From: Ferroplasma sp037442045
GTDB taxonomy: Archaea > Thermoplasmatota > Thermoplasmata > Thermoplasmatales > Thermoplasmataceae
Direction of reading: 5' to 3'
Length of the DNA: 36,817 bases
Assembly: GCF_037442045.1 (NCBI RefSeq)
Contig: NZ_JBBIRC010000009.1
Coordinates: forward strand, 1 to 36,817
How positions within the stretch are numbered: position 1 is the stretch's first letter; each line of letters begins with the position of its first letter. Position numbers and translations under genes: made by a program. Below, in pieces: positions 1 to 7,373 of this stretch. Under the pieces are notes generated by a model that was given only the letters and a program-made list of their open reading frames with translations, did not search any database and had not been told where the DNA came from.

Positions 1-1
1 G

Positions 2-334
2 TTTAATAACGCTACAAATGTGGCATTAGGATATTTCCTTGGTTTAATATTCCCAATTGAAATGATATCATTGATATATCTATTCAAAAAAGATTTTTAT
101 ATTTATATTATTATACTATTATTGATACTTATTAGCATGCCTTTTATACTCAAATTACCAAGTGCACCCGGGATATATTCAAGCATTTATAGTGTCTATA
201 TTTACATTTTAATCCTCGTATTTATAAATACGATTATATATAAATTTGTTAACATGAAACAACACTATATGTTTCAAACACAACTATTTGTGGAGAAAAT
301 TCTATTAATTTTATCCCAACTAACGGCACAATAG
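2..334 (+). CDS. Membrane protein, partial at window edge (probably frameshifted)
   Basis: The frame is already open at the left edge, so the true start lies outside the window; a GTG at position 20 is only an internal start candidate. The visible part has three hydrophobic stretches: one just after the edge, one rich in Ile/Leu around positions 85-165, and one around 195-250. No family is recognised. After about position 250 this frame loses its membrane character and ends at 334. The +1-offset frame opens at 253 and continues as a long hydrophilic sequon-rich domain. The natural protein is probably three or more TM helices followed by that domain, with an indel near 245-260. Alternatively these are two separate proteins, but the second has no good start. 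Confidence 0.5.
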   Translation, partial: FNNATNVALGYFLGLIFPIEMISLIYLFKKDFYIYIIILLLILISMPFILKLPSAPGIYSSIYSVYIYILILVFINTIIYKFVNMKQHYMFQTQLFVEKILLILSQLTAQ

Positions 335-858
335 ATCATAAAGAAACGAATGAAGCATTGACAAAATATTGTGGAGAGTATACACTATATCCACAATTCT
401 ATGTATATCAAACAAATGGAACTTCACTTAATTTTGACTCATCAAATATAAATACCAACTCTTTTACCTGGGCAATATATCAAAATAACATATTTAAACC
501 GGTTAAATATGTGACATTTCTTGCACTTATCGATCTTAATAAAACATATCCATTTAACGCATCAATTGTTTTTCAATCTTCGAAAAATATTAGCAATCTA
601 TATTATTTTCTTATTAACTTTAAAAATAATAACTTATATAAGGAATTCTTATATAAAAATAATACTATTACCGATTATGGGTCTGTTGCCACAATCAACA
701 ATTCTACACCCATTTATATTAATGTAACTCTTCTTCCAAACAGTGCTTACAATAGTTACTTAGAATTCAATATAGTTTATTATACTGGAGGCGTTTATGT
801 TTCATATATATTAAATATAACAATTATTAATCATTTCCAATACTGGAAACTCAATTAA
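253..858 (+). pseudogene. Sequon-rich extracytoplasmic domain, likely frameshifted 3' part of the preceding membrane protein
   Basis: This frame is open from the stop at 250-252 to 858, about 200 codons. The only usual start codon near its beginning is a TTG at 358, and the roughly 35 codons before it read as good protein with further N-glycosylation sequons. About ten N-x-S/T sites are visible (NTT, NGT twice, NKT, NAS, NIS, NNT, NST, NVT, NIT), typical of exported archaeal surface proteins. There is no signal peptide or membrane anchor of its own, which fits its being the outer domain of the membrane protein in the other frame. It could be a real mutation, a sequencing indel, or programmed frameshifting; the first two are likelier. 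The biochemical function is unknown. Confidence 0.5.
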
Positions 859-943
859 TAATATTAACTGGTAATGTTTTTAGATAATATGGGTATTTTG
901 TGGTTTAATTCGCATTTTATAATATGAATTAATCCTGTTTAGA

Positions 944-1095
944 GCTGTATATGCTGATAAAGTATATTGTGTTAACTGCACTGGTAATAAGCAAAATTGT
1001 ATTGCGCTGTGAAGAGAAGAACTGGTCTGGAGAAATATATGGTATATATTGGAATAAAGATAGCTAAGAGAAAGTTTGATTACTGCATTATATAG
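944..1095 (+). pseudogene. Degenerate fragment of an IS5-like DDE transposase
   Basis: Reading from 944 gives AVYADKVYC, which resembles the VYADKGYxG motif around the second catalytic Asp of IS5/IS1182-type transposases. About 100 nt on, in another frame (from 1042), the sequence reads VYIGIKIAKRKFDY, like the conserved end of these enzymes (xRYxGlxKxxxxxxLxaxaxNL). Stops and a frame change separate the two pieces, and the usual spacing between them is shortened. It is non-functional. The family assignment rests on two short motifs only. Confidence 0.4.
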
Positions 1096-1272
1096 ACAGT
1101 GAGTTGAATGTGCTTGAAACTGGAATAATGATAAACAATAATAATGGGTTCAGTAAGTTCTTAAATACAATTTAAAAATACAGCAATATCTGAATAGGAA
1201 TAGGAGTAACAAATATTTACCATATCAATTTATACTATTATTATTGATATTGAATTGCTCTGTATTAATTTA

Positions 1273-1497
1273 CCGTGGCCTATTCTTTCCCTGTCCCTTG
1301 GCACATGGGTATTTAATTCTCTTTAATTCTCCATGCTTTAACTTTAATTTCCTTCTATAATGGCGATTCTTTATTCATGTGTTCCCGGATATGTATGCAT
1401 CTATTTTTATTTTCAATAATTCATTTACTTTCTCCTCTACAGTTTTCCTTATTATCTCATCAGGATTCAATAAGTTTATGACTTTATATTCAATGTT
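1273..1497 (-). pseudogene. Degenerate N-terminal fragment of an IS256-family (mutator-type) transposase
   Basis: On the minus strand one frame reads about 75 codons with a single TGA. It starts with a helical segment containing IIRKTVEEKVNELLK, then NRHYRRKLKLKHGELKRI, then YPCAKGQGKNRPR. IS256 transposases have the same order near the N-terminus: an amphipathic helix, NGYYxRxLxTxxGxI, then VPRDRxGxFxPx. The DDE catalytic part is absent. No terminal inverted repeats were found, so the ends of the original element are lost. Confidence 0.55.
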
Positions 1498-1820
1498 TTA
1501 TTGTTTCAATACTCAAGCAAAGTATTGTCTCCCGTTATATAGCTGATAATTTTGTTAATAATAGGGATTTATATTTACACAAAATACTATATCTAACCAT
1601 AGTAAAGGTAATAAACTATGATTATGCAATAGATTAGGATATTTTCTAATAACCTCAAAATTGATATTTTAATATTTACAGTATATATCCAAAATGTAAT
1701 GTTTTCAATGCTTTATGTAAAATCACTGTTATGTAAAAATTTTAAAAAGGTGGGTTTTTGATATTATCTTCAATATAAAGAATTAAGTTTTAAAAATATG
1801 TAATTGTTACATCAAACGTA

Positions 1821-1836
1821 AATATAAATTTATAAA
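1821..1836 (+). promoter_or_regulatory. Archaeal TATA box for the FkbM-like gene
   Basis: AATATAAATTTATAAA is centred about 29 nt before the ATG at 1857, which places the predicted transcription start at or just before the start codon, so the mRNA is probably leaderless. Confidence 0.5.
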
Positions 1837-1856
1837 TTGATGTTCCATTACCCATA

Positions 1857-2648
1857 ATGAGTCTGACGAAATCGTCTGGTATGTATAAAAAAGCATACAA
1901 GAATTACAGGCATGTATTGCTGGATATTGCAACAAAGAAGGAGCATATAAAAATTAAAGCACAAAATGGAAAAGATTCATTCTGGAACAGGCAAAAAACA
2001 TATTTATACGCATTGTGTGCTGAAAATGAACTTTGCAACGGAAATCTTGATTTTTTCACTTTTGAAAATTCAATAGTTCCCGGATGCATGAACTTTAAAT
2101 ATAAATCAGGACAGCTATTTATGTGCAATATGGATAAAGAGAATGATTTTCTCGGAACATTTGGAGCCGATGAGTATGCATTTTTAAAGGTTGAAGACGA
2201 AATTGTGCTTGATATAGGAAGTAAGGTCGGTGATTCTCCAATTTATTTTACATTGAGCGAGGCTAAAAATGTTATATCTGTGCCTGAAGAAAATTATTTA
2301 GACATTTTATTGAAAAATATTAAAGCAAATGACCTTGAAAAGAGGATAATAGTATCCAGTGCAACTTATTGTGGAGGAAACAAAGATTTGTCATTAAAGG
2401 AACTTGGAGTAAAATATCAAATTGATTCCGGCGTATTGAAACTGAATGGAAAAAATTCTATAAATAAACTACTTTCCGAAGATAATGAAAGCTTTAAAAT
2501 CTTTAAAAGAATTCAAATATTAATAGATGGGCCTTCGGAAGAAATAGTAAAAAAGCTTCAGGATGCAGGATTTAAAACACATATCCAGCCCAGAACTTTA
2601 AAAGATATTGCAGGAGGCACATCATTTGTCTGTGCTGAACAGCAATAA
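1857..2648 (+). CDS. FkbM-like SAM-dependent methyltransferase
   Basis: This 263-residue protein has a central Rossmann-type segment matching the FkbM methyltransferase pattern: a hydrophobic strand followed by DIGSKVGD (residues 119-126, motif I of the SAM site), IYFTLSEAKNVISV (second strand region), then a helix and EKRIIV. FkbM enzymes usually methylate sugar hydroxyls of exported glycans or metabolites; the substrate here is unknown. The residue after the second strand, normally acidic and contacting the SAM ribose (VEP), reads VPE here, so SAM binding may be altered. The N-terminal ~100 residues are not recognised. ATG 1857 is chosen because a TATA box lies 29 nt upstream. The HAD phosphatase gene follows after 46 nt with its own TATA-like box, so sugar modification is a plausible shared theme but unproven. 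Confidence 0.6.
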   Translation: MSLTKSSGMYKKAYKNYRHVLLDIATKKEHIKIKAQNGKDSFWNRQKTYLYALCAENELCNGNLDFFTFENSIVPGCMNFKYKSGQLFMCNMDKENDFLGTFGADEYAFLKVEDEIVLDIGSKVGDSPIYFTLSEAKNVISVPEENYLDILLKNIKANDLEKRIIVSSATYCGGNKDLSLKELGVKYQIDSGVLKLNGKNSINKLLSEDNESFKIFKRIQILIDGPSEEIVKKLQDAGFKTHIQPRTLKDIAGGTSFVCAEQQ

Positions 2649-2664
2649 TTTTACCTTTAATAAA

Positions 2665-2672
2665 CTTTTAAA
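2665..2672 (+). promoter_or_regulatory. TATA-like box for the GmhB-like gene
   Basis: CTTTTAAA is centred about 26 nt before ATG 2695. It supports the internal ATG, rather than upstream in-frame codons overlapping the preceding gene, as the start. Confidence 0.4.
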
Positions 2673-2694
2673 TCTTATTTATAATATCTTTAAA

Positions 2695-3153
2695 ATGCAC
2701 GAAAAAAGAAAAGCACTATTTGTGGATCGGGATGGTACACTGAACTATGATGCCGGTTATACGCACAAATTATCAGACCTTAAAATTTATGATGATATCA
2801 TTCCTGTATTGAAGGATTTCTATGATAAAAATTATTTAATTATTGTTTTAACGAACCAGTCAGGAATTGGAAGAGGTTATTACACTGTAGAGGAAATGCA
2901 ATCCTTTAATCAAGAACTGGCGAAAATGTTAATGAAATATGGAATAAAAATAGAAGATTTCTTTTACTGCCCCCATCTCCCTGATCAGGGCTGCAAATGC
3001 CGCAAACCGGAAACTGGAATGATCGAAGAAGCAGCAAAGAAATATAATATTGACATAAAAAATTCGGTTGTTATTGGTGACAGTGAAAAAGCTGATGGAA
3101 AAATGGCTGAAAAGCTTGGAATTAAGTTTATAAAAGTGCATGGCTATGATTAG
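2695..3153 (+). CDS. HAD-superfamily phosphatase of the GmhB type (heptose bisphosphate phosphatase-like)
   Basis: This 152-residue protein matches the HAD IIIA / histidinol-phosphatase-like subfamily. HAD motif I is DRDGTLN (nucleophile D11, acid D13), motif II is VLTNQSG (51-57), motif III is CRKP (K104), and motif IV is GDSEKAD (D129, D134). The GmhB zinc loop is present: C92, H94, C100, C102. GmhB removes the 7-phosphate from glycero-manno-heptose 1,7-bisphosphate; an archaeon may use it for a nucleotide-heptose or another sugar phosphate. The frame is open upstream to 2608, but the length, family start and TATA box favour ATG 2695. Its 3' end overlaps the convergent next gene by 4 nt. 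Family assignment is firm; the substrate is inferred. Confidence 0.8.
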   Translation: MHEKRKALFVDRDGTLNYDAGYTHKLSDLKIYDDIIPVLKDFYDKNYLIIVLTNQSGIGRGYYTVEEMQSFNQELAKMLMKYGIKIEDFFYCPHLPDQGCKCRKPETGMIEEAAKKYNIDIKNSVVIGDSEKADGKMAEKLGIKFIKVHGYD

Positions 3154-4436
3154 GATTTTATAATATCAAAATCTTTTGTATCGTTACCAGATGCTTTGAT
3201 AACATAATCTGCATATGGCCCTGCAGGTTCAGCTGAACCATCCTTTAAGAAGACTATTCCCATGCCGTTGCTTCCTGCACCATACGATTTAAAAAAACTT
3301 CCCAAAAACTGATTTTCAAATAAGGGGGAACCTGTATTTGATACAGGGATCAGATCGTTAATGGAATTAATCACGACCAGAGGATCGCGCAATGATTCAA
3401 TGCCGGTTACAATAGCAGCCCACAGTTTTGCTGCCAGTCTGGTGGCATCCTCATCATTATTTACAATTCTCATATTATAATAATCCGGGCTCACATCGAA
3501 TTTTTTTATGCTGAATCCTGCATTTCGGCTTATAATGTTGCTGAAAGGATCAAATTTAGAAGTGTTTAATATTGCAATTTCTCTTCCAGAATTCTGCGCA
3601 TTTTCAATAATCATAGCCGCAAGACCTATTTTCCCATCCCCTGAAGGGCCTGCAATAAGTGTTGCTCTTTCTCCATCTGTAATGCCGCGCAAAATTTCTG
3701 TTTTAGGATCAAGCACAATGGCTGTATCTGATTGTTCCCTTTTAAAACCAAGAAATTTAGAATTGGATGAATCCGGTGATGGAAGTTCTTCCCTGGTACT
3801 GTAATCAAGTTCAAGAAAATTTTCTATTTTTGCCTTGTATGTATAAACTATTTTTTTCTTTCTTGTTATTACCGGTTTTTTAATATTTCCTGAATAAAGA
3901 TGATATTTTGTACCCTTCACTTCTTTCCAGTTAAGCTCAGTCCCAATGCAATCCTGTATCATTCCAAGAATTGTATTGTTTAAGTCCTGATCAGGTTTCT
4001 GTTTTAAAAATTTGTCATTTCTTTGCATGTAAATTATCTTAACAAGGTACTTATCTTCCTGAAGAACATAGGGATTTTTTAATGATTTTTTATTATAATA
4101 CATAAACCAGAACATTATTCCCTGCCCTTCACCGAGTTTTTCAATTACATCTTTTATATTGCTGAATTCTACACCGGTATCATAATAATCTTTATCTTTT
4201 CTGTTTCCAGAAATAAAATAATGATTCATTTCTGGCATTGCATCAATAGGGTCAAGTTTGAGCGATTGCTTTATAAATGAAAATCTGGTATCAGTATTCA
4301 AAAATACATGAAGCCTGTTTTTGCTATTAAAGTAAAAAAGCCCGAATTTAGATCCTATAACACTGTAAAGCTTTTTATTATACACAGAATCTGATGAACC
4401 ATTTATAACTTCATACCAGGCCATTTTAATGCACAT
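3150..4436 (-). CDS. HerA/VirB4-like P-loop protein with degenerate nucleotide-binding motifs
   Basis: This is a 428-residue cytoplasmic protein. The C-terminal half resembles the HerA/FtsK/VirB4 ATPase fold: a Walker A-like GPSGDGKIG (263-271) in which the Ser/Thr after Lys is Ile, then a segment like the post-Walker A strand and 'DP' motif (REIAILNTSKFDPF), and a hydrophobic strand PLVVINS (352-358) where the Walker B acid is missing. The N-terminal ~200 residues are not recognised. It may bind but poorly hydrolyse nucleotide, or be structural. A TATA box (ATTTAAAT, 4456-4463) sits 24 nt before ATG 4436, favouring that ATG over the one at 4424. The gene is divergent from the atypical Hsp70 gene 120 nt away and overlaps the GmhB-like gene tail to tail. 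Fold assignment is moderate; function unknown. Confidence 0.5.
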   Translation of the reverse strand: MCIKMAWYEVINGSSDSVYNKKLYSVIGSKFGLFYFNSKNRLHVFLNTDTRFSFIKQSLKLDPIDAMPEMNHYFISGNRKDKDYYDTGVEFSNIKDVIEKLGEGQGIMFWFMYYNKKSLKNPYVLQEDKYLVKIIYMQRNDKFLKQKPDQDLNNTILGMIQDCIGTELNWKEVKGTKYHLYSGNIKKPVITRKKKIVYTYKAKIENFLELDYSTREELPSPDSSNSKFLGFKREQSDTAIVLDPKTEILRGITDGERATLIAGPSGDGKIGLAAMIIENAQNSGREIAILNTSKFDPFSNIISRNAGFSIKKFDVSPDYYNMRIVNNDEDATRLAAKLWAAIVTGIESLRDPLVVINSINDLIPVSNTGSPLFENQFLGSFFKSYGAGSNGMGIVFLKDGSAEPAGPYADYVIKASGNDTKDFDIIKS

Positions 4437-4455
4437 AGACTTAATCGTTATTTCT

Positions 4456-4463
4456 ATTTAAAT
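4456..4463 (-). promoter_or_regulatory. TATA box of the degenerate P-loop gene
   Basis: ATTTAAAT is centred 24 nt before ATG 4436, predicting a leaderless transcript. It shares the 120-nt divergent region with the Hsp70-like gene. Confidence 0.45.
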
Positions 4464-4498
4464 TTTGTCATATCAGGTCATACTATCAGATCATACAA

Positions 4499-4511
4499 TA
4501 ATATTTATAAC
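4499..4511 (+). promoter_or_regulatory. TATA box of the Hsp70-like gene, with SD-like site before its ATG
   Basis: AATATTTATAACT is centred about 52 nt before ATG 4557, so a short leader of roughly 25 nt is expected. That leader contains GGCGGTG (4543-4549), an SD-like match 7 nt before the ATG, unlike the leaderless pattern of most neighbours. Confidence 0.4.
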
Positions 4512-4556
4512 TTATTTCATTATACATTTTCATGATTTGAATGGCGGTGCATTAAA

Positions 4557-6245
4557 ATGTTTTCCATGGGAATTGATCTTGGTACAGGCAAAACTGCTGC
4601 GGCTGTTACAGTCTTTTCGGAATTAAAATACAGTACTGTTATGATACCACTTTCTGATAATAAATCAAGTACTTTTGTTAAAAGTTCCGTGACATTTGAT
4701 ATGTCTGACAGAATATATACTGGAAATGAGGCAGAAAAAATGCTAAAAAAGGAACCTGATGGCAATGCATCAAATTTCAAAATTAAAATGGGAACCGATT
4801 ACCTATATGAAACCGGGGGAAAATTCCACATGCCTGTGGAGTTAAGCGCCATAATGCTCAAACTGGTAAAAAATAGGGCAGAAGAATTCATGAATTCAAA
4901 GGTTAAAGATGCAGTTATAGCTGTCCCTGCATATTTTAATCAGAATCAAAGGAATGCAACATATGAAGCAGCATCAATAGCAGGAATAAAAGTAAAAAAC
5001 ATGATAAGTGAGCCAACAGCTGTTGCAATATCATACTGGAATAGCATGAAAAACAGAAGTGCAAGGAATATAATGGTATTCGATATGGGTTCAGGAACAA
5101 CAGATGTAAGCATTGTCCATGCAAGGGATCAATCTTTTACTGTACTGTCTACATACGGAAATACAAACCTTGGCGGTTTGAATATGGATATGGAGATAGA
5201 AGATGCTTTAAAATCCAGGCTAAGGAATCTTGGAATAACAAGTTATCCTCCGGATTTGAAAATTATTGCTGAAAAAATCAAAATTAAACTTTCAAGGCAT
5301 GAATCCGCATCTGTTATTCTCGGAAAAAACAAAGTAAAATTTTCAATGGATTCACAGCAGCTCACTCAAATAGTAGAAAGAATGACCCATGAAATCTTTA
5401 AATGCATTGATATGGCAATAAACAGGTCGGGAATAACAAAAACTATGCTTGATACTTTAATTATAACAGGAGGCCCCACAAAAATTCCATACCTGTTCAA
5501 TGCAATAGAAAAATATATGGCAATGTCTGCAGTAAAAAATATAAATTCTGAAACATCAGTTGCAACAGGTGCATCAATCATTGCAGCAGGCCATATCACT
5601 GGAGAAAACGGCCAATCCAGGATTAAAATAAATGATATTGTTCCAATATCACTTGGCTGCGTAATATTAAATGATTTAGTTGTTACAATGATACCGGCAA
5701 ATACACCTGTGCCATGCTCCAGGACCAGGCCATTTACTACAATAAAGGATTACCAGAAAGAAATAGAAGTAAAAGTTGTGCAGGGAGAGCGGCCACTGGG
5801 TTCAGACAATGTATTGATGGGCAATTTTAGGCTTACCGGAATAAAGCCGGCGCCCAGGGGAGAAGCATCCATAAATGTAACATATAGTGTTGACAAAAAT
5901 GGCATACTCAAAGTTTCAGCCATTGATAACGCCACAGGTTCCAGGAAAGAGATCAAAATAGAAAATGCACTGCAGCACAGCAGCGATGAGGTAAAAGAAC
6001 TTAAAGAAACTGTTAAACGATACTTCAATGAGGATCTAAAAAGAAAAAAAATGGCAGAAGTAATGAATAATGCTGAGGAACTCCTTTATAAACTTAAAGG
6101 GATCGCCAACAAACAGCTCACATCTGAAACAACCCATTACAATATTAATAAAGACATATTGAAACTCAGCAAGGCCATACAAAATAATAATATTGCTCTT
6201 TTATCTCAGCTGGAAGCAACATATAAAAAAGAATACAGCATATAA
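4557..6245 (+). CDS. Atypical Hsp70 (DnaK-like) chaperone paralogue
   Basis: This 562-residue protein is shorter than canonical DnaK (about 610-640). The ATPase domain has phosphate-1 GIDLGTGKT (5-13), SEPTAVA (151-157), phosphate-2 FDMGSGTTDVS (175-185; DnaK has GGGTFDxS) and adenosine loop TGGPTKIPYL (304-313). The substrate domain is recognisable from ISLG (364-367), VQGERPL and LTGIKPAPRG. The lid (about 476-562) is short. The interdomain linker, normally VLLLDV, reads IKINDIV (356-362), so allosteric coupling may differ. No dnaJ or grpE lies beside it, so it is probably not the housekeeping dnaK. ATG 4557 is preceded by an SD-like site; ATG 4566 is an alternative. It ends 4 nt from the convergent decarboxylase gene. 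Confidence 0.85.
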   Translation: MFSMGIDLGTGKTAAAVTVFSELKYSTVMIPLSDNKSSTFVKSSVTFDMSDRIYTGNEAEKMLKKEPDGNASNFKIKMGTDYLYETGGKFHMPVELSAIMLKLVKNRAEEFMNSKVKDAVIAVPAYFNQNQRNATYEAASIAGIKVKNMISEPTAVAISYWNSMKNRSARNIMVFDMGSGTTDVSIVHARDQSFTVLSTYGNTNLGGLNMDMEIEDALKSRLRNLGITSYPPDLKIIAEKIKIKLSRHESASVILGKNKVKFSMDSQQLTQIVERMTHEIFKCIDMAINRSGITKTMLDTLIITGGPTKIPYLFNAIEKYMAMSAVKNINSETSVATGASIIAAGHITGENGQSRIKINDIVPISLGCVILNDLVVTMIPANTPVPCSRTRPFTTIKDYQKEIEVKVVQGERPLGSDNVLMGNFRLTGIKPAPRGEASINVTYSVDKNGILKVSAIDNATGSRKEIKIENALQHSSDEVKELKETVKRYFNEDLKRKKMAEVMNNAEELLYKLKGIANKQLTSETTHYNINKDILKLSKAIQNNNIALLSQLEATYKKEYSI

Positions 6246-6249
6246 AACA

Positions 6250-7344
6250 TCACTTGTTGTCAAAATATTCTATGGCATCTTTATAGAATTCATTCCTGAC
6301 ATTTTTGTGTGTTTCAGGGTTATGATGCCCTATTATTCTTTCATCATCTACAGTATCCAGAAATTCATCAATTAATGATGGGGATAAGGACATAACCATT
6401 AATGATGGGCCAGTATCGCCTGTAATATATATTTCCTCATTCTTCTTTGAAAATGCAATAAATTTCTTCAATAATGCAATGCTTTCTGAAGTTTGTATAA
6501 CATTGCCAGTGGACATCAGTACAGAATTCAGAGCAAACATTTCTTCCATTCCCCTTTTCATTAATTCTTTAATATCAAAATTTAAATCAATTATTTCATT
6601 TATTCTTTTGTATTTCTCATCCAGCCAGGAAGAATAAAATAATGATTTTATAACCTGTGAATGTGCATCAGATGTCTGGTAATCTATGTTTTTTGGGAAT
6701 ATTGCATATTTTATTTTATTAGCAAGAGCAGGAACTTTCACTGCAAAGGAATCTTCCTCCATTATGCCTGGAAACGAAAGCCATATGGATGGCCCATTTA
6801 TTGCAGCCCTTGTGCCTGATCCAGAAACAAGCCTTGCATATCTCGAAACAAAACTGTCATCCAGAGAAACAGCATCTCCAAAAACATTTTTTACAATGCT
6901 CCTGGAAACCGCAGACGCAACTGCGGATGATTCGCTCAATCCTTTTGCCTCCTTATATTTTCTATATCTCTTAATGTAAAATAAAAAGCTTCCTTTAATA
7001 CCAGTATTTTTTCTGAATATTTCAAGTGGTTTTTTATATCTTTCATTGTATTTATTGGCCTGTTCACCATCAAGAATTACTGAATCCATTCCAGGTTCAT
7101 CTATGTATTTACATGCACTGTATACAAGTGAAAAATCTGTGTTGAATGATATTGAAGGGTTATAAGCTATTTTATAATAATTATCGTAATAGCCCAGGAA
7201 TTTTTCAAATGCCTTAATTGGATAACTGTAGGCTATAGAAATTTTCCCGTTCTCCGGTCCTGGCATATAATTTTCCAGCCTTCTATAAAGCCCAAGGTCT
7301 ATTAATTTCCTCTTTATGTTTTCCCCTTCAAATTTATAATCCAT
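6250..7344 (-). CDS. Mevalonate 3,5-bisphosphate decarboxylase (GHMP family), archaeal mevalonate route
   Basis: This 364-residue GHMP-fold protein is related to diphosphomevalonate decarboxylase. Recognisable segments are the N-terminal strand ISIAYSYP with K48 in the place of the catalytic Lys, the serine-rich ATP loop GLSESSAVASA (135-145), GSGTRA (175-180, R179 in the place of the catalytic Arg), and TGDTGPS (308-314, D310 in the place of the catalytic Asp). In Thermoplasma, mevalonate is phosphorylated at C3 and then C5, and a decarboxylase converts the 3,5-bisphosphate to isopentenyl phosphate. The related mevalonate 3-kinase has replaced the catalytic Asp and Lys, so their retention here points to the decarboxylase. 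It acts in the cytosol for isoprenoid lipid synthesis. The exact substrate is inferred from lineage. Confidence 0.75.
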   Translation of the reverse strand: MDYKFEGENIKRKLIDLGLYRRLENYMPGPENGKISIAYSYPIKAFEKFLGYYDNYYKIAYNPSISFNTDFSLVYSACKYIDEPGMDSVILDGEQANKYNERYKKPLEIFRKNTGIKGSFLFYIKRYRKYKEAKGLSESSAVASAVSRSIVKNVFGDAVSLDDSFVSRYARLVSGSGTRAAINGPSIWLSFPGIMEEDSFAVKVPALANKIKYAIFPKNIDYQTSDAHSQVIKSLFYSSWLDEKYKRINEIIDLNFDIKELMKRGMEEMFALNSVLMSTGNVIQTSESIALLKKFIAFSKKNEEIYITGDTGPSLMVMSLSPSLIDEFLDTVDDERIIGHHNPETHKNVRNEFYKDAIEYFDNK

Positions 7345-7373
7345 AAAAGGTTATAATTTCATAAAATAAATAG

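Larger units (their letters stand above)
859..1856. other. About 1 kb without an intact gene; holds transposase relics
   Basis: No intact ORF of gene length was found on either strand. Read through stops, it holds an IS5-like fragment on the plus strand (about 944-1095) and an IS256-like N-terminal fragment on the minus strand (1273-1497), with a possible PIN-domain tail next to it (1482-1568). The remainder is AT-rich with no recognisable content apart from the promoter of the next gene. Confidence 0.6.

Noticed and set aside
3508..3804. 98-codon plus-strand ORF inside the degenerate P-loop gene
   Set aside because: It is an antisense shadow of a long conserved-looking gene; no start signal and no recognisable protein.
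5750..6028. 92-codon minus-strand ORF inside the Hsp70-like gene
   Set aside because: It is antisense to the substrate-binding domain, whose coding frame is clearly the real one.
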